From Bacteroidaceae bacterium (GTDB lineage Bacteria; Bacteroidota; Bacteroidia; Bacteroidales; Bacteroidaceae): a DNA stretch of 64,000 bases. Each line of letters begins with the position of its first letter. The stretch's first letter is position 1. Below are positions 9,135 to 19,100 of this stretch, piece after piece. The translations under genes were made by a program, and so were the position numbers. Where the stretch lies: positions 108,835 to 172,834 of the forward strand of contig JAFZPZ010000127.1 of NCBI GenBank assembly GCA_017552435.1, in the 5' to 3' direction. The notes under the pieces were generated by a model, which was not told the DNA's origin, searched no databases, and worked only from the letters and a program-made list of their open reading frames with translations.

Positions 9135-10646
9135 ATGGACTTCAATAAACTTACTGCTGCAGAAGCAGCAGCACTTATCCAGAACGGACAAACTATAGGA
9201 CTGAGTGGTTTTACACCAGCAGGTGTAGCCAAGTGTACACCTGCCGAGATTGCCAAGAAGGCAGAAGCTGAGCATGCAGCTGGGCGTCCCTTTAAAATTA
9301 GCATTTTTACCGGAGCCAGCACTGGTCAGAGTTGTGATGGTGATCTCTCCAATGCTCATGCCATTGATTTTCGTGCCCCTTATACCACCAATCCTGATTT
9401 CCGAAAAAATGTCAACCAGAACACGGTCAATTATTCCGATCTGAACCTTTCTAATATGGCAACCCAGATTCGTCAAGGCTATCTTGGGCAGATCAATTGG
9501 GCCATTATTGAGGCTTGTGCCATTGAGAAGGTAGCAGGCAAGGCGCATATCTATCTGACGGCAGCAGGCGGTATCAGCCCTACTATTTGCCGTCTGGCCA
9601 CAGAGGGTATTATTGTGGAACTCAATGCATTCCATAGTCCAAACAGCAAGGGTATTCATGATGTCTATGAAATAGAGGACCATCCCTTCCGCAAGCCCAT
9701 CATGATTACTAAGGCCAGTGATCGCATCGGAAAGCCATACATCGAAGTAGATGCAGACCGCATTGTGGGAGTTGTGGAGTGCAATGTGCCCGATGAAGCG
9801 CGTAGCTTTAAGGATGCCGACCCCATCACTACACAGATTGGTCAGAACGTAGCCGATTTTTTGCTCTTAAATTTGAAGCGAGGTCTTATTCCTAAAACAT
9901 TCCTCAATCTACAGAGCGGTGTGGGAAGTGGTGCCAATGCCGTGCTCGGAGCCTTAGGCCAGTGCTCGGAGGTGCCCAATTTCAACATCTATACAGAGGT
10001 GTTGCAAGACGCACCCGTAGGTCTAATGAAGCAAGGCCGTGTTCTTTCTGCTTCGGCCTGCTCTCTGACCGTCACCAATGAGTGTTTGTTGGATATTTAT
10101 GACAATATCGATTTCTTCAAGGATAAGCTTGTACTACGCCCTTCCGAGATAAGCAACTGCCCAGAAGTCATCGCCCGTATTGGTGTTTGTGCCCTTAATA
10201 CGGCCATCGAATGTGATCTTTATGGCCACGTCAATAGTACCAAGATTTGTGGCACGAAGATGATGAACGGCATCGGTGGTTCTGCTGATTTTGCTGCCAA
10301 TTCCTACCTGACTATCTTCACTTGCGGTTCTACCACCAAAGGCGGAGCCATTTCCAGCATTGTCCCCTTCGCTAGCCATATTGACCACACTAACCATTAT
10401 ATCGATGCCGTCATCACTGAGTATGGCGTGGCTGACTTGCGTCACAAGAGTGATATGCAAAAGGCTCAGGAACTTATAAAAGTGGCTCATCCCGACTATC
10501 GCTCTATGTTGCAAGACTATCTTCGCTATGCTGAAAAGCGGGGTGGTCACACCCATCACGAACTAGCTGCAGCCTTTGCTATGCATGATACTTTCTTAAG
10601 GAAGGGTGACATGCGTATGACAGATCTGGCTGAGTACATCAAGTAA
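9135..10646 (+). CDS. Acetyl-CoA hydrolase/transferase family (succinate CoA-transferase type)
   Basis: 503 aa class I-like CoA-transferase of the Cat1/AarC type. It moves CoA between short-chain acids, typically succinyl-CoA with acetate or propionate. In a fermentative Bacteroidete this would close the succinate/propionate/acetate branch. LQSGVGSGANAVLGALG is the glycine-rich CoA site. YTEVLQD holds the likely catalytic glutamate (E288). MNGIGGSADFAANS is the second conserved glycine-rich motif. The start at 9135 (MDFNKLTAAE) is set by the promoter. It is transcribed alone, with a repeat-rich 78-base gap before recJ. Donor and acceptor acids are inferred. Confidence 0.9.
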   Translation: MDFNKLTAAEAAALIQNGQTIGLSGFTPAGVAKCTPAEIAKKAEAEHAAGRPFKISIFTGASTGQSCDGDLSNAHAIDFRAPYTTNPDFRKNVNQNTVNYSDLNLSNMATQIRQGYLGQINWAIIEACAIEKVAGKAHIYLTAAGGISPTICRLATEGIIVELNAFHSPNSKGIHDVYEIEDHPFRKPIMITKASDRIGKPYIEVDADRIVGVVECNVPDEARSFKDADPITTQIGQNVADFLLLNLKRGLIPKTFLNLQSGVGSGANAVLGALGQCSEVPNFNIYTEVLQDAPVGLMKQGRVLSASACSLTVTNECLLDIYDNIDFFKDKLVLRPSEISNCPEVIARIGVCALNTAIECDLYGHVNSTKICGTKMMNGIGGSADFAANSYLTIFTCGSTTKGGAISSIVPFASHIDHTNHYIDAVITEYGVADLRHKSDMQKAQELIKVAHPDYRSMLQDYLRYAEKRGGHTHHELAAAFAMHDTFLRKGDMRMTDLAEYIK

Positions 10647-10651
10647 AGCGA

Positions 10652-10672
10652 AGAGTTAAAAATTAAGAGCTA
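10652..10672. repeat. Heptamer-period repeat between CoA-transferase and recJ
   Basis: Three degenerate 7-bp units (agagtta, aaaatta, agagcta) at 10652-10672 follow the CoA-transferase stop. A C/G palindrome (ccctc...gggggagg, about 10701-10720) follows, just before the recJ ATG. Confidence 0.5.
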
Positions 10673-10724
10673 AGCAAAAAACGCAATCCCGATTTATTCC
10701 CTCTATGGGGGAGGGGGGTTTAGA

Positions 10725-12446
10725 ATGAACTATGAGTGGAGATATAATCCGCCTTCTGATGCTGAGCAGCAGCTCGCGGAGAAGATGGCAGAAGAGCTGA
10801 AAATCAGCCCTGTCTTGGCTCGCGTGTTGATAGGTCGAGGCATTGACAGCGTGCAAGAGGCACGTCACTTCTTTCGTCCTCAACTCACCGAATTGCATGA
10901 CCCCTTCCTCTTCAAGGACATGCAGAAAGCAGTGAATCGTCTCAACGAAGCCCTTGGGCATAAAGAGCGTATCCTCGTCTATGGTGACTATGATGTGGAT
11001 GGCTGCACGGCTGTCGCTTTGGTATATCGTTTCTTACAGCAGTATTATAGTAACATCGATTATTATATTCCGGATCGTAATGAGGACGGTTATGGAGTTT
11101 CTCGCAAGGGAGTAGACTATGCTTGTGAGACAGGAGTGAGCCTTGTTATTGTGTTGGATTGCGGCATAAAGGCTTCTGATGAGATAGCTTATGCTCGTCA
11201 GAAGGGCATTGATTTTATCATTTGCGACCATCATGTGCCCGATTCTGAACTGCCTTCTGCTGTGGCAGTTCTCAATGCAAAGCGCCAGGACAATACATAT
11301 CCATACGAACACTTGTGCGGCTGCGGCGTCGGTTTCAAACTGATGCAGGCTTTCGCAATTAGCAATGGTATTGAGTTCTCACAACTCATTCCTCTGCTTG
11401 ATCTTTGTGCTATCAGTATCGCTGCGGACATCGTACCCATCATGGGCGAGAACCGTATCTTGGCCTATCACGGTTTGCGCCAGTTAAATAGCGCTCCTAG
11501 TATTGGAGTAAAAGCTCTCATGGAGATTTGTGGTCTGCAGCATAAGGAGATATCTTTGGGTGATATCATTTTCAAAATAGGTCCACGCATCAACGCTTCT
11601 GGCCGTATGCAAACTGGTAATGAGGCTGTGGCACTTCTTATCGAAAAAGACCCATCCCAGGCCAAAAAACTGGCCGAGCAAATTAACGAATATAATGAGC
11701 AGCGCAAGGACCTGGACAAGGCTATGACAGAAGAAGCTAACCGCATTGTCAAAACCTTAGAGCATCGTCATGAGCATAAATCCATTGTCCTTTTCAACGA
11801 AGAATGGCATCGCGGCATTATAGGTATCGTTGCATCGCGCCTCACAGAAGTTTTCTACAAGCCCAGCGTAGTACTTACCTGCAACGAAGATGGCATGGCA
11901 ACCGGCTCTGCCCGTAGCGTACCTGGGTTCGATGTATATAAGGCCGTCGAGAGTTGTTCAGACTTGCTTCAGAACTTTGGAGGTCACACCTATGCTGCTG
12001 GTTTGAGTATGCAAGCCCAAAATATTCCGGCTTTTCGACATCGCTTTGAGCAATATGTCAAGGAAAATATCCAGCCCGAACAGACCAATGCTATCCTGCG
12101 TATTGATGCCGTCATCGACTTCCGCGATATTAATCGCCGTATCGCAGCCGATTTGAAACGCTTTGCCCCCTACGGACCAGACAACCACAAACCTCTCTTT
12201 TGCACCCGTCAGGTTTATGATTATGGCACTAGCAAAGTTGTTGGGCGCGACCAAGAGCATATTAAGTTAGAACTGGTGGACAGTAAGAGTGGCAATGTCA
12301 TGAACGGTATTGCCTTTGGTCAAAGTTCTCAAGCTCGCTATATCAAGACCAAGCGAGCCTTTGACATTGTTTATTATATAGAAGAGAATAGCCACAAACG
12401 CGGTGAAGTGCAGTTGCAGATAGAAGACATCAAGCCAAGAGAGTGA
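10725..12446 (+). CDS. recJ: Single-stranded-DNA-specific exonuclease RecJ
   Basis: 573 aa 5'-3' ssDNA exonuclease of the DHH phosphoesterase superfamily, used in recombinational and mismatch repair. Motif I, YGDYDVDGCTA, is near residue 87. The DHH motif is in IICDHHVP near 168. The DHHA1 domain includes WHRGIIGIVASRL, and GGHTYAAGLSM is the later conserved histidine region. The C-terminal OB-like domain holds RFAPYGPDN. Size fits the standard enzyme. recQ begins seven bases after the stop, so the pair is probably cotranscribed and acts in the same end-processing pathway. Confidence 0.97.
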   Translation: MNYEWRYNPPSDAEQQLAEKMAEELKISPVLARVLIGRGIDSVQEARHFFRPQLTELHDPFLFKDMQKAVNRLNEALGHKERILVYGDYDVDGCTAVALVYRFLQQYYSNIDYYIPDRNEDGYGVSRKGVDYACETGVSLVIVLDCGIKASDEIAYARQKGIDFIICDHHVPDSELPSAVAVLNAKRQDNTYPYEHLCGCGVGFKLMQAFAISNGIEFSQLIPLLDLCAISIAADIVPIMGENRILAYHGLRQLNSAPSIGVKALMEICGLQHKEISLGDIIFKIGPRINASGRMQTGNEAVALLIEKDPSQAKKLAEQINEYNEQRKDLDKAMTEEANRIVKTLEHRHEHKSIVLFNEEWHRGIIGIVASRLTEVFYKPSVVLTCNEDGMATGSARSVPGFDVYKAVESCSDLLQNFGGHTYAAGLSMQAQNIPAFRHRFEQYVKENIQPEQTNAILRIDAVIDFRDINRRIAADLKRFAPYGPDNHKPLFCTRQVYDYGTSKVVGRDQEHIKLELVDSKSGNVMNGIAFGQSSQARYIKTKRAFDIVYYIEENSHKRGEVQLQIEDIKPRE

Positions 12447-12453
12447 GGTAGAG

Positions 12454-14358
12454 ATGCAGTACCTATCTATTCTTCGCCAATATTGGGGTTATAATGATTT
12501 TCGAGGCATACAACGGCAGGTTATCGAGAGTATTGCTGCAGGACGTGACACCCTATGTCTCATGCCAACAGGCGGAGGCAAGAGCATTACTTTCCAGGTG
12601 CCAGCCCTAGCCTTGAAAGGTGTATGCATTGTATTTACTCCTCTCATTGCACTTATGAAAGACCAGGTGGAGGCCTTGCGTCATCGTGGTATCAAAGCGG
12701 CTTATATAAACAGCCACATGTCAAAAGACGAAGTCCTGACCATCTTGGACAATAGCATATTCGGAGCCTATAAATTTCTATATATTTCACCTGAACGTCT
12801 TTCCAGCGAGATATTTGTAAACAAGTTGCGACGTATGAAGGTATGCTTTATCACAGTCGATGAGGCACATTGCATATGTCAGTGGGGCTATGATTTTCGC
12901 CCCTCTTTTTTGCATATAGCTGACATCCGCGACATTTTCCCGCAAAGTGCAATTCTTGCTCTTACTGCTACAGCGACACCCGAAGTAGCCTGTGATATCC
13001 AGCAGAAACTCCGGTTTCGCGGGGACAATGTCCTCCAAATGAGTTTTATGCGAAAGAATCTGGCATATATTGTACGTCGAGAAGATAGCATTTTAGATGG
13101 TGTTTTGCATGCACTTGAAACAGTCCCGGGTTCCTGTATTATTTATACACGCAGTCGCCAGAAGTGTTATGAGTTATGGGAACTGCTTAATGAACTTGGC
13201 GAGACGGTCACTTATTATCATGCCGGTCTGGAAGGTCTTCAAAAGAATGAGCGACAAGAGCGATGGCTTCGTGGCGAGGTGAGAATTATGGTGGCTACCA
13301 ATGCTTTTGGCATGGGCATAGACAAACCGGATGTTCGCCTTGTTCTCCATGCGGATATACCAGATTCCATCGAGGAATATTTTCAGGAGGCAGGACGTGC
13401 AGGGCGAGATGGAGAGAAGTCATACGCTATTCTTTTAACTGATGGTAGTGAGCGGAAACGTATTTCACGTCGTTTGGCGCAGAAGTTCCCAAAAATTGAT
13501 TATGTACGTGATGCTTATGAACTTTTGTGTTGCTTCCTTAATGTTGCGGTGGGCGATGGCATGCTTGTTACCCGTGAATTCAATATTAATAGTTTCTGTC
13601 GGATTTACGGCTATCATTATGCAACTTTTGTCTGTGCACTTGACCTGCTGGATAAGGCGGGCTACATTGAATATCACGACGAGGAAGATGCTTCCAGTCG
13701 TATGCATATTAATGTTACTCGTCCCGAGTTGTTCCGTGTCCTCGATTCTTCCGGCAAGCGCCTCATACTCTCTGTGCTTCGTCACTATGGTGGAATCTTT
13801 ATTGATTATGTATTTATAGATGAAGATTTTCTAAGCCAAGACACAGGTTTGTCAGCTGATGAAATCTATCAAATACTCCTTCGGCTTTCCCAAAGACATC
13901 TTATCTCTTTTATTCCACGCAAGCATTTGCCGCGCATTACTTTTCGTTGTCGTCGTGTTGACAAGGAGAAAGTCTGTCTTCCGTCTCTGGTTTATCAAGA
14001 CCGCCGAACCCATTATGAACAGCGTGTGAAGGCAATGTTGCAGTATGCCCAAGAGGATATTAACTATTGCCGCAGTCGCATGTTACTGCATTACTTTGGG
14101 GAGAAAACAGATCAAAACTGTGGCATTTGTGATGTTTGTACCCATCGTAAGGAACAGATACAGTTTCCAGATGCGTATGTTGCCTTGCGTTTGCATATCC
14201 TTGGTCAACTTCAGCAAAGGCCTCTTAATCCTTATGATCTTGATCTTACTGGGTTTAATCCAGATATTGTTGAATATGTGATTGACCGTATGCGTGCTGA
14301 TGGAGAGATTTCCTTCGATGGACCTCTCCTAAAGTTGTCTCCTAAAGTTGGTAGTTAA
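12454..14358 (+). CDS. recQ: ATP-dependent DNA helicase RecQ
   Basis: 634 aa superfamily 2 3'-5' helicase. Walker A is MPTGGGKS (residues 37-44). The DEAH box and aromatic loop are DEAHCICQWGYDFRP. Motif VI is QEAGRAGRDG. The zinc-binding module has cysteines in CRSRMLLHYF and CGICDVC near residues 538-560, followed by a winged-helix region. No HRDC domain is evident at the end, so it belongs to the HRDC-less type. It is paired with recJ upstream. Its TAA stop interlocks with the stop of the convergent S24 gene on a TTAA palindrome (14355-14358). Confidence 0.96.
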   Translation: MQYLSILRQYWGYNDFRGIQRQVIESIAAGRDTLCLMPTGGGKSITFQVPALALKGVCIVFTPLIALMKDQVEALRHRGIKAAYINSHMSKDEVLTILDNSIFGAYKFLYISPERLSSEIFVNKLRRMKVCFITVDEAHCICQWGYDFRPSFLHIADIRDIFPQSAILALTATATPEVACDIQQKLRFRGDNVLQMSFMRKNLAYIVRREDSILDGVLHALETVPGSCIIYTRSRQKCYELWELLNELGETVTYYHAGLEGLQKNERQERWLRGEVRIMVATNAFGMGIDKPDVRLVLHADIPDSIEEYFQEAGRAGRDGEKSYAILLTDGSERKRISRRLAQKFPKIDYVRDAYELLCCFLNVAVGDGMLVTREFNINSFCRIYGYHYATFVCALDLLDKAGYIEYHDEEDASSRMHINVTRPELFRVLDSSGKRLILSVLRHYGGIFIDYVFIDEDFLSQDTGLSADEIYQILLRLSQRHLISFIPRKHLPRITFRCRRVDKEKVCLPSLVYQDRRTHYEQRVKAMLQYAQEDINYCRSRMLLHYFGEKTDQNCGICDVCTHRKEQIQFPDAYVALRLHILGQLQQRPLNPYDLDLTGFNPDIVEYVIDRMRADGEISFDGPLLKLSPKVGS

Positions 14359-15041
14359 ATATCCCGCATCACCATAATGACGCGATAGGCTGCGTATAAT
14401 TCTTTCTTGGCAAGTTTGCCACCATCGGCCAGTTCGTAGTTAGGATTCTCGGTACTGAGCAACAGATAGGGTAATGTAGGTCCGGGATCTTGCACCATCT
14501 TCACCATGAGTCGTCCGTTTGTGGTTTGAATCAGGTAGGGGGTTCCTTTGTGAAATTCCTCGTATCGACCAATCGCTTCACCTACTCCCACATAGTCCCT
14601 GTCCTGAATACGGGGCAGCATGCTATCGCCGTGGCATTGGAAGACGTATTTGATGTCATGCCGAGGCATCTGTACAGGTACAAGTCCTTCCCTGTTTTCA
14701 GGCTGCGGAGAGTCGTCTGGTGAGGATTGCATACCAGTAATATGCTGTGCGGATGCTTTACTCGGTACCGTGTTGTCTACATGATGCTCTTCTTCTCCTT
14801 CTTCCTCTTCTTCGGGCAATGGCAATGGTCCAGAGGGGAGCGGTGTGCTTCCTCCACACAGCCAGTCGGGGTCTATTTGTGGAAACTTTGCCAAGATTGC
14901 CTTTATTCCGCGGCGAGGAATTCGGTCACGATAAACCCAGTTGTTGACAGCCTGAGGTGAAATATCAATCAAGTTGGCCAGGTGTGACCGATTACGGCAG
15001 TAACGTTCTACTAAAATGTTAATCTTTTCTTCTACTGTCAT
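14355..15041 (-). CDS. HTH and S24 peptidase-like repressor
   Basis: 228 aa from the ATG at 15041; an upstream in-frame ATG at 15068 lies inside the promoter. Residues 1-60 form a CI-like helix-turn-helix (SHLANLIDISPQAVNNWVYR), then WLCGGST. A Glu-rich acidic linker (about 77-87) follows. The C-terminal half is an S24/LexA-type serine-lysine domain with GDSMLP (S140) and LMVKMV (K181). Members repress genes and can be inactivated by RecA-stimulated self-cleavage. I see no Ala-Gly before the catalytic domain; the only Cys-Gly is at the end of the HTH. Autocleavage is therefore open. Position next to recQ hints at a link to DNA damage. Confidence 0.85.
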   Translation of the reverse strand: MTVEEKINILVERYCRNRSHLANLIDISPQAVNNWVYRDRIPRRGIKAILAKFPQIDPDWLCGGSTPLPSGPLPLPEEEEEGEEEHHVDNTVPSKASAQHITGMQSSPDDSPQPENREGLVPVQMPRHDIKYVFQCHGDSMLPRIQDRDYVGVGEAIGRYEEFHKGTPYLIQTTNGRLMVKMVQDPGPTLPYLLLSTENPNYELADGGKLAKKELYAAYRVIMVMRDI

Positions 15042-15065
15042 TGTCGCATGTTTTGTATTTAAGTG

Positions 15066-15073
15066 CAAAAATA
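15066..15073 (-). promoter_or_regulatory. -7 promoter element of the S24 repressor
   Basis: The minus strand reads TATTTTTG, a TAnnTTTG match 25 bases before the chosen ATG (15041). Confidence 0.55.
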
Positions 15074-15199
15074 AAACAAAAACACAAATTTGAAAAGAAA
15101 ACGATAAAATATTTTAAACAAAAGGTGCGAACCCGTATAATTTAACACAAAACATAGCAGAAAAGTGCGATGACATTTGTATCTGTCGTCTTTTATTGC

Positions 15200-15207
15200 T
15201 AACTTTG
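15200..15207 (+). promoter_or_regulatory. -7 promoter element of the kinase/GH2 operon
   Basis: TAACTTTG, 22 bases before the sugar kinase ATG. The divergent S24 promoter is about 130 bases away. The A/T-rich stretch between them is a plausible operator region, but I see no clear palindrome there. Confidence 0.68.
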
Positions 15208-15228
15208 CACTGCGAGTAAAAGAATTAA

Positions 15229-16161
15229 ATGGATAATGGCAGAAAAGTAGTGGGGGTGGGTGAGACCATTTTGGACATCCTCTTTCGTGGCGGACAACCT
15301 GTTGCGGCAGTTCCTGGCGGCAGCAGCTTCAATAGTATTATCAGCGTAGGGCGTGCCGGTGTTCCCTGTACTTTTGTGGGCTATACTGGTGCAGACTGCG
15401 TAGGACAGCAAACTGTGGATTTCCTGCGTTCTAACGGTGTCGGCACAGAATATTTCCAAATAAGGCAGGGCGAGAAGAGTGCTATCAGTTTGGCATTCCT
15501 CGACCACGTTGGTGAAGCCACCTATGCTTTTTATAGGGAGCCATTGCATATGCGGGAAAGTTGGACGTTGCCTGCATTGGTGCATGGAGATGTTCTTCTC
15601 TATGGTTCCTATTATGCTGCTTGTGCCGGAATGCGTCCACTGATAACACAATTGCAGGATTTGGCAGCGCAGGCCGCTGCCATAGTCTATTATGACCTCA
15701 ACTTCCGTCCTGGCCATAGTGATGAGCGAGAGTCACTCACTCCCAATATTATGCAGAATTTTCGTCGGAGTACTATTGTACGTTGCAGCACCGATGATAT
15801 TGATGTGTTGTTTTCTTCGCGTAGCGCGCGCGATATATATAATAAGTATATTAGTCACTGTTGTCCGTATTTTATCTGCACTGCAGGAGCGGATCAAATC
15901 ATTGTATGTACCCCCAGAGAATGCTATGAGTTTTTTGCGCCACCCATTGACGATGTAGTAAGCACTGTTGGTGCGGGCGACAGCTTCAATGCCGGCTTCG
16001 CCTGTGCCCTTATTTGGGAGGGCATCATGCTCGAGGATCTTCCCGCGCTCGGATACGATACATGGCAACGCCTGATTGCTACAGCATGTCGTTTCGCGGG
16101 AGAAACTTGCAGAAGTACGGAAAACTATATAAATCATCCATTAGCTCCAAATAATCTATGA
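15229..16161 (+). CDS. PfkB family carbohydrate kinase (fructokinase-like)
   Basis: 310 aa ribokinase/PfkB-fold sugar kinase. The N-terminal VVGVGETILDILF and GGSSFNSIISVGRAG match signature 1. The C-terminal STVGAGDSFNAGF is signature 2, with the catalytic Asp near residue 251 and the anion hole. Family members phosphorylate fructose, ribose, adenosine or related sugars; fructokinase is the closest general label. Its stop overlaps the ATG of the secreted GH2 enzyme (ATGA, 16158-16161), so the two are translationally coupled. That suggests the kinase handles a sugar released from the GH2 substrate, which is inference. Confidence 0.88.
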   Translation: MDNGRKVVGVGETILDILFRGGQPVAAVPGGSSFNSIISVGRAGVPCTFVGYTGADCVGQQTVDFLRSNGVGTEYFQIRQGEKSAISLAFLDHVGEATYAFYREPLHMRESWTLPALVHGDVLLYGSYYAACAGMRPLITQLQDLAAQAAAIVYYDLNFRPGHSDERESLTPNIMQNFRRSTIVRCSTDDIDVLFSSRSARDIYNKYISHCCPYFICTAGADQIIVCTPRECYEFFAPPIDDVVSTVGAGDSFNAGFACALIWEGIMLEDLPALGYDTWQRLIATACRFAGETCRSTENYINHPLAPNNL

Positions 16162-19100
16162 AAAACCTCCTCTTTTCCCTTTTCCTTTTTGCACTTGCTT
16201 TTAGTGTTAGTGCTGCTGATGCCCTTGATGGCTTCCTTTACAAGCAGGTTTCGGAACCAGACGGCACCGAGTGGCAAAGTCCAGAGAAGCTGTCGTTGAA
16301 CAAACTCCAGCCACGTGCCCACATCTTTCCTTTTGCCAATGCAGAGGCTGCGCTTCGTGTATTGCCAGAAGGCAGTAAGTACTACCAGAGTCTCGATGGC
16401 ACATGGAAGTTCCACTGGTCTCCCAATCCTGACGGGCGGCCTAAGGGCTTTGAGAATTCTTCATACGATGTCTCGGGCTGGGATGATATCAAAGTTCCGG
16501 GTTGTTGGAACGTACAGGGATTAGGAAAGCATGGAGAGATGAAGTATGGCGTACCAATCTATGTCAACCAACCAGTCATTTTCTATCACGAGGTGCGGAA
16601 GGATGATTGGCGAGAGGGCGTGATGCGAGAACCAAAAGATCAGCGTTGGACTACTTTTAGATATCGCAACGAAGTGGGTTCCTACCGCCGCTCCTTTACT
16701 GTGCCTGCCGACTGGAAAGGACGTCAGGTTATCCTCAACTTCGATGGTGTGGATAGCTTCTTCTACCTTTGGATTAATGGTCGCTATGTCGGGTTTAGCA
16801 AGAACAGCCGCAATACAGCACGCTTCGACATCACTGACTATCTACAGGACGGCGAAAACTCGGTTGCTGTGGAGGTTTATCGCAATAGTGACGGCTCATT
16901 CCTCGAGGCGCAAGATATGTTTCGTCTGCCTGGCATCTTCCGCAGTACTTATATCACGGCAATGCCAAAGGTGCAAATTGGCGACCTTGTCGTGCGAACC
17001 ATGGAGTTGGACAGCAATAGAGCTTTCATCCGCATCGACCGCAAACTTAGTAACCTCACGGAGAAAGTGCAGAAAGGCTTGAAGATGACATACACTGTCT
17101 TTCCCGTTGAGCTTTATTCCGATGAGACGGCCGATTCTGTACGCCGGATATCTGTTAATGTCGTGCCGATAGGGAAGGGCGAAAATGCATTAGCGCAAAC
17201 TACAACGGACATTGCCAATCCTCTTCTTTGGAGTGCCGAAGCTCCCTATCGCTATGTTCTTGTGGCGGAACTGAAGGACAAGAAAGGAAATATCCTCGAC
17301 TGCACTTCCGCTTATTTCGGTATTCGCACCGTTGAGATTCGCGACACAAAAGCTGTAGATGATGAGTTCGGTTTGGCAGGTCGCTACTTCTATGTCAATG
17401 GTCAGCCTGTCAAGCTCAAGGGCGTGAACCGTCACGAGACGAATCCTTCCACAGGTCATGCCATTACTCGCGAGCAGATGACAGAAGAGGTGATGCTGAT
17501 GAAGCGTGGCAACATCAATCACGTCCGCCTTTCGCACTACAGCAATGATCCCTATTTTTATTATCTTGCTGACAAGTATGGCCTCTACCTCGAGGATGAA
17601 GCCAACATCGAAAGTCATGAGTACTACTATGGTGAAGCATCTTTGTCGCATCCCGATGAATGGCGTGCGGCCCATGTGGCAAGGGTTATGGAAGCGGTTC
17701 ATGCTCATATGAACCATCCTAGTATCGTCATTTGGAGTTTGGGTAACGAGGCCGGTCCTGGAAAAAATTTTGTAGCAGCCTATAATGCCATCAAGGCATT
17801 TGATACGAGCCGTCCCGTTCAGTACGAGCGGAACAACAATATTGTCGATATGGGTTCCAATCAATATCCCAGTGTTGATTGGGTGCGTTATGCTGTCAAA
17901 GGAAATGGTCAGGGTATCAAGTATCCGTATCATATCTCGGAATATGCCCATTCTATGGGTAATTCCTTGGGTAACCTCGTAGATTATTGGGAGGCGATAG
18001 AGAGCACGAACTTTTTCATGGGCGGCGCTATATGGGATTGGGTTGATCAGGCCATCGACACTTATACTGCGGAGGGGACCAAATACTTTGGCTATGGCGG
18101 CGATCACGGCGATTGGCCCAATGACGGCATGTTCTGCATGAATGGTATCATGCTGCCCGACCTGACGCCGAAGCCACAGTACTTCGAGGTGAAGAAGGTC
18201 TATCAGAATGTCGCCGTGAAGCTCGATTCGATATCGGGCGAAGGGAAGGATGCGGTAGCACACTTCACCATCTTCAACAAAAACTACTTTGAACCGATAA
18301 CTCCAGATACTTACGACATTGTGGCTTTCATCGTTCATGACGGAAACAACGTAGTGGAAGGAGGGGAACCCATTACTTTGCAGGAGGACATCCTGCCGCG
18401 TATGGACGTGCAATGCTTCTTCCCTGTAAACATGTTTTATGAGGGCGAGTACTTCCTCAACATTGAGTTCCGGCTGAAGAAGGACTTGCCTTGGGCAAAG
18501 AAGGGCTATGTGCAGATGGCCGAACAGCTGTTTCTCGGGAACAATACGAAGCCTCTTTACTTCGTGAAGAAAGGTCCTTTGAATGTGACGGAAAAGGGCG
18601 GCAAGACCATCGTGAGCGGCAAGGACTTCGATTTCACCTTTGATAACGAGACCGGCAGCCTGTGCGGAATACAGGTCGAAGGCAAGACCATCCTCGAGAA
18701 TTCGCCGCTGCTGCTGTCTGCTTTTCGTGCTCCTGTGGATAACGACAACTGGGCAAGAGACCAATGGTTCAAGCAAGGATTGTACGACTTGCAGCATAAA
18801 GTCCAAGGCAAACCTGTCATCACCAATGTAAATGGCGAAACTGTGCTCATCGCTTATACCGTGGTGAGCCAAGCCAAGGGCATGGGCGGTGTGAAATATC
18901 GTGCAGGAAAAGCGGGGCAGCCCTACGAGAGTGTTGAGACCTCTCCCCTTGGGGAGACGGGAGAGGGGCTTGTTTCCTTTACGACAACACAGTTCTATAA
19001 TGTCTATCCCGATGGTGTTGTTTTGCTTACAAGCAGTATTATTACGAGTGATCCTGATTTGCCGCTGCCCAGATTGGGTTACGAGGTGAAACTCCCGAAC

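Noticed and set aside
14355-15041. Calling the S24 protein LexA
   Set aside because: The N-terminal domain is CI-like, not the LexA winged helix, and the usual Ala-Gly cleavage site is not seen.
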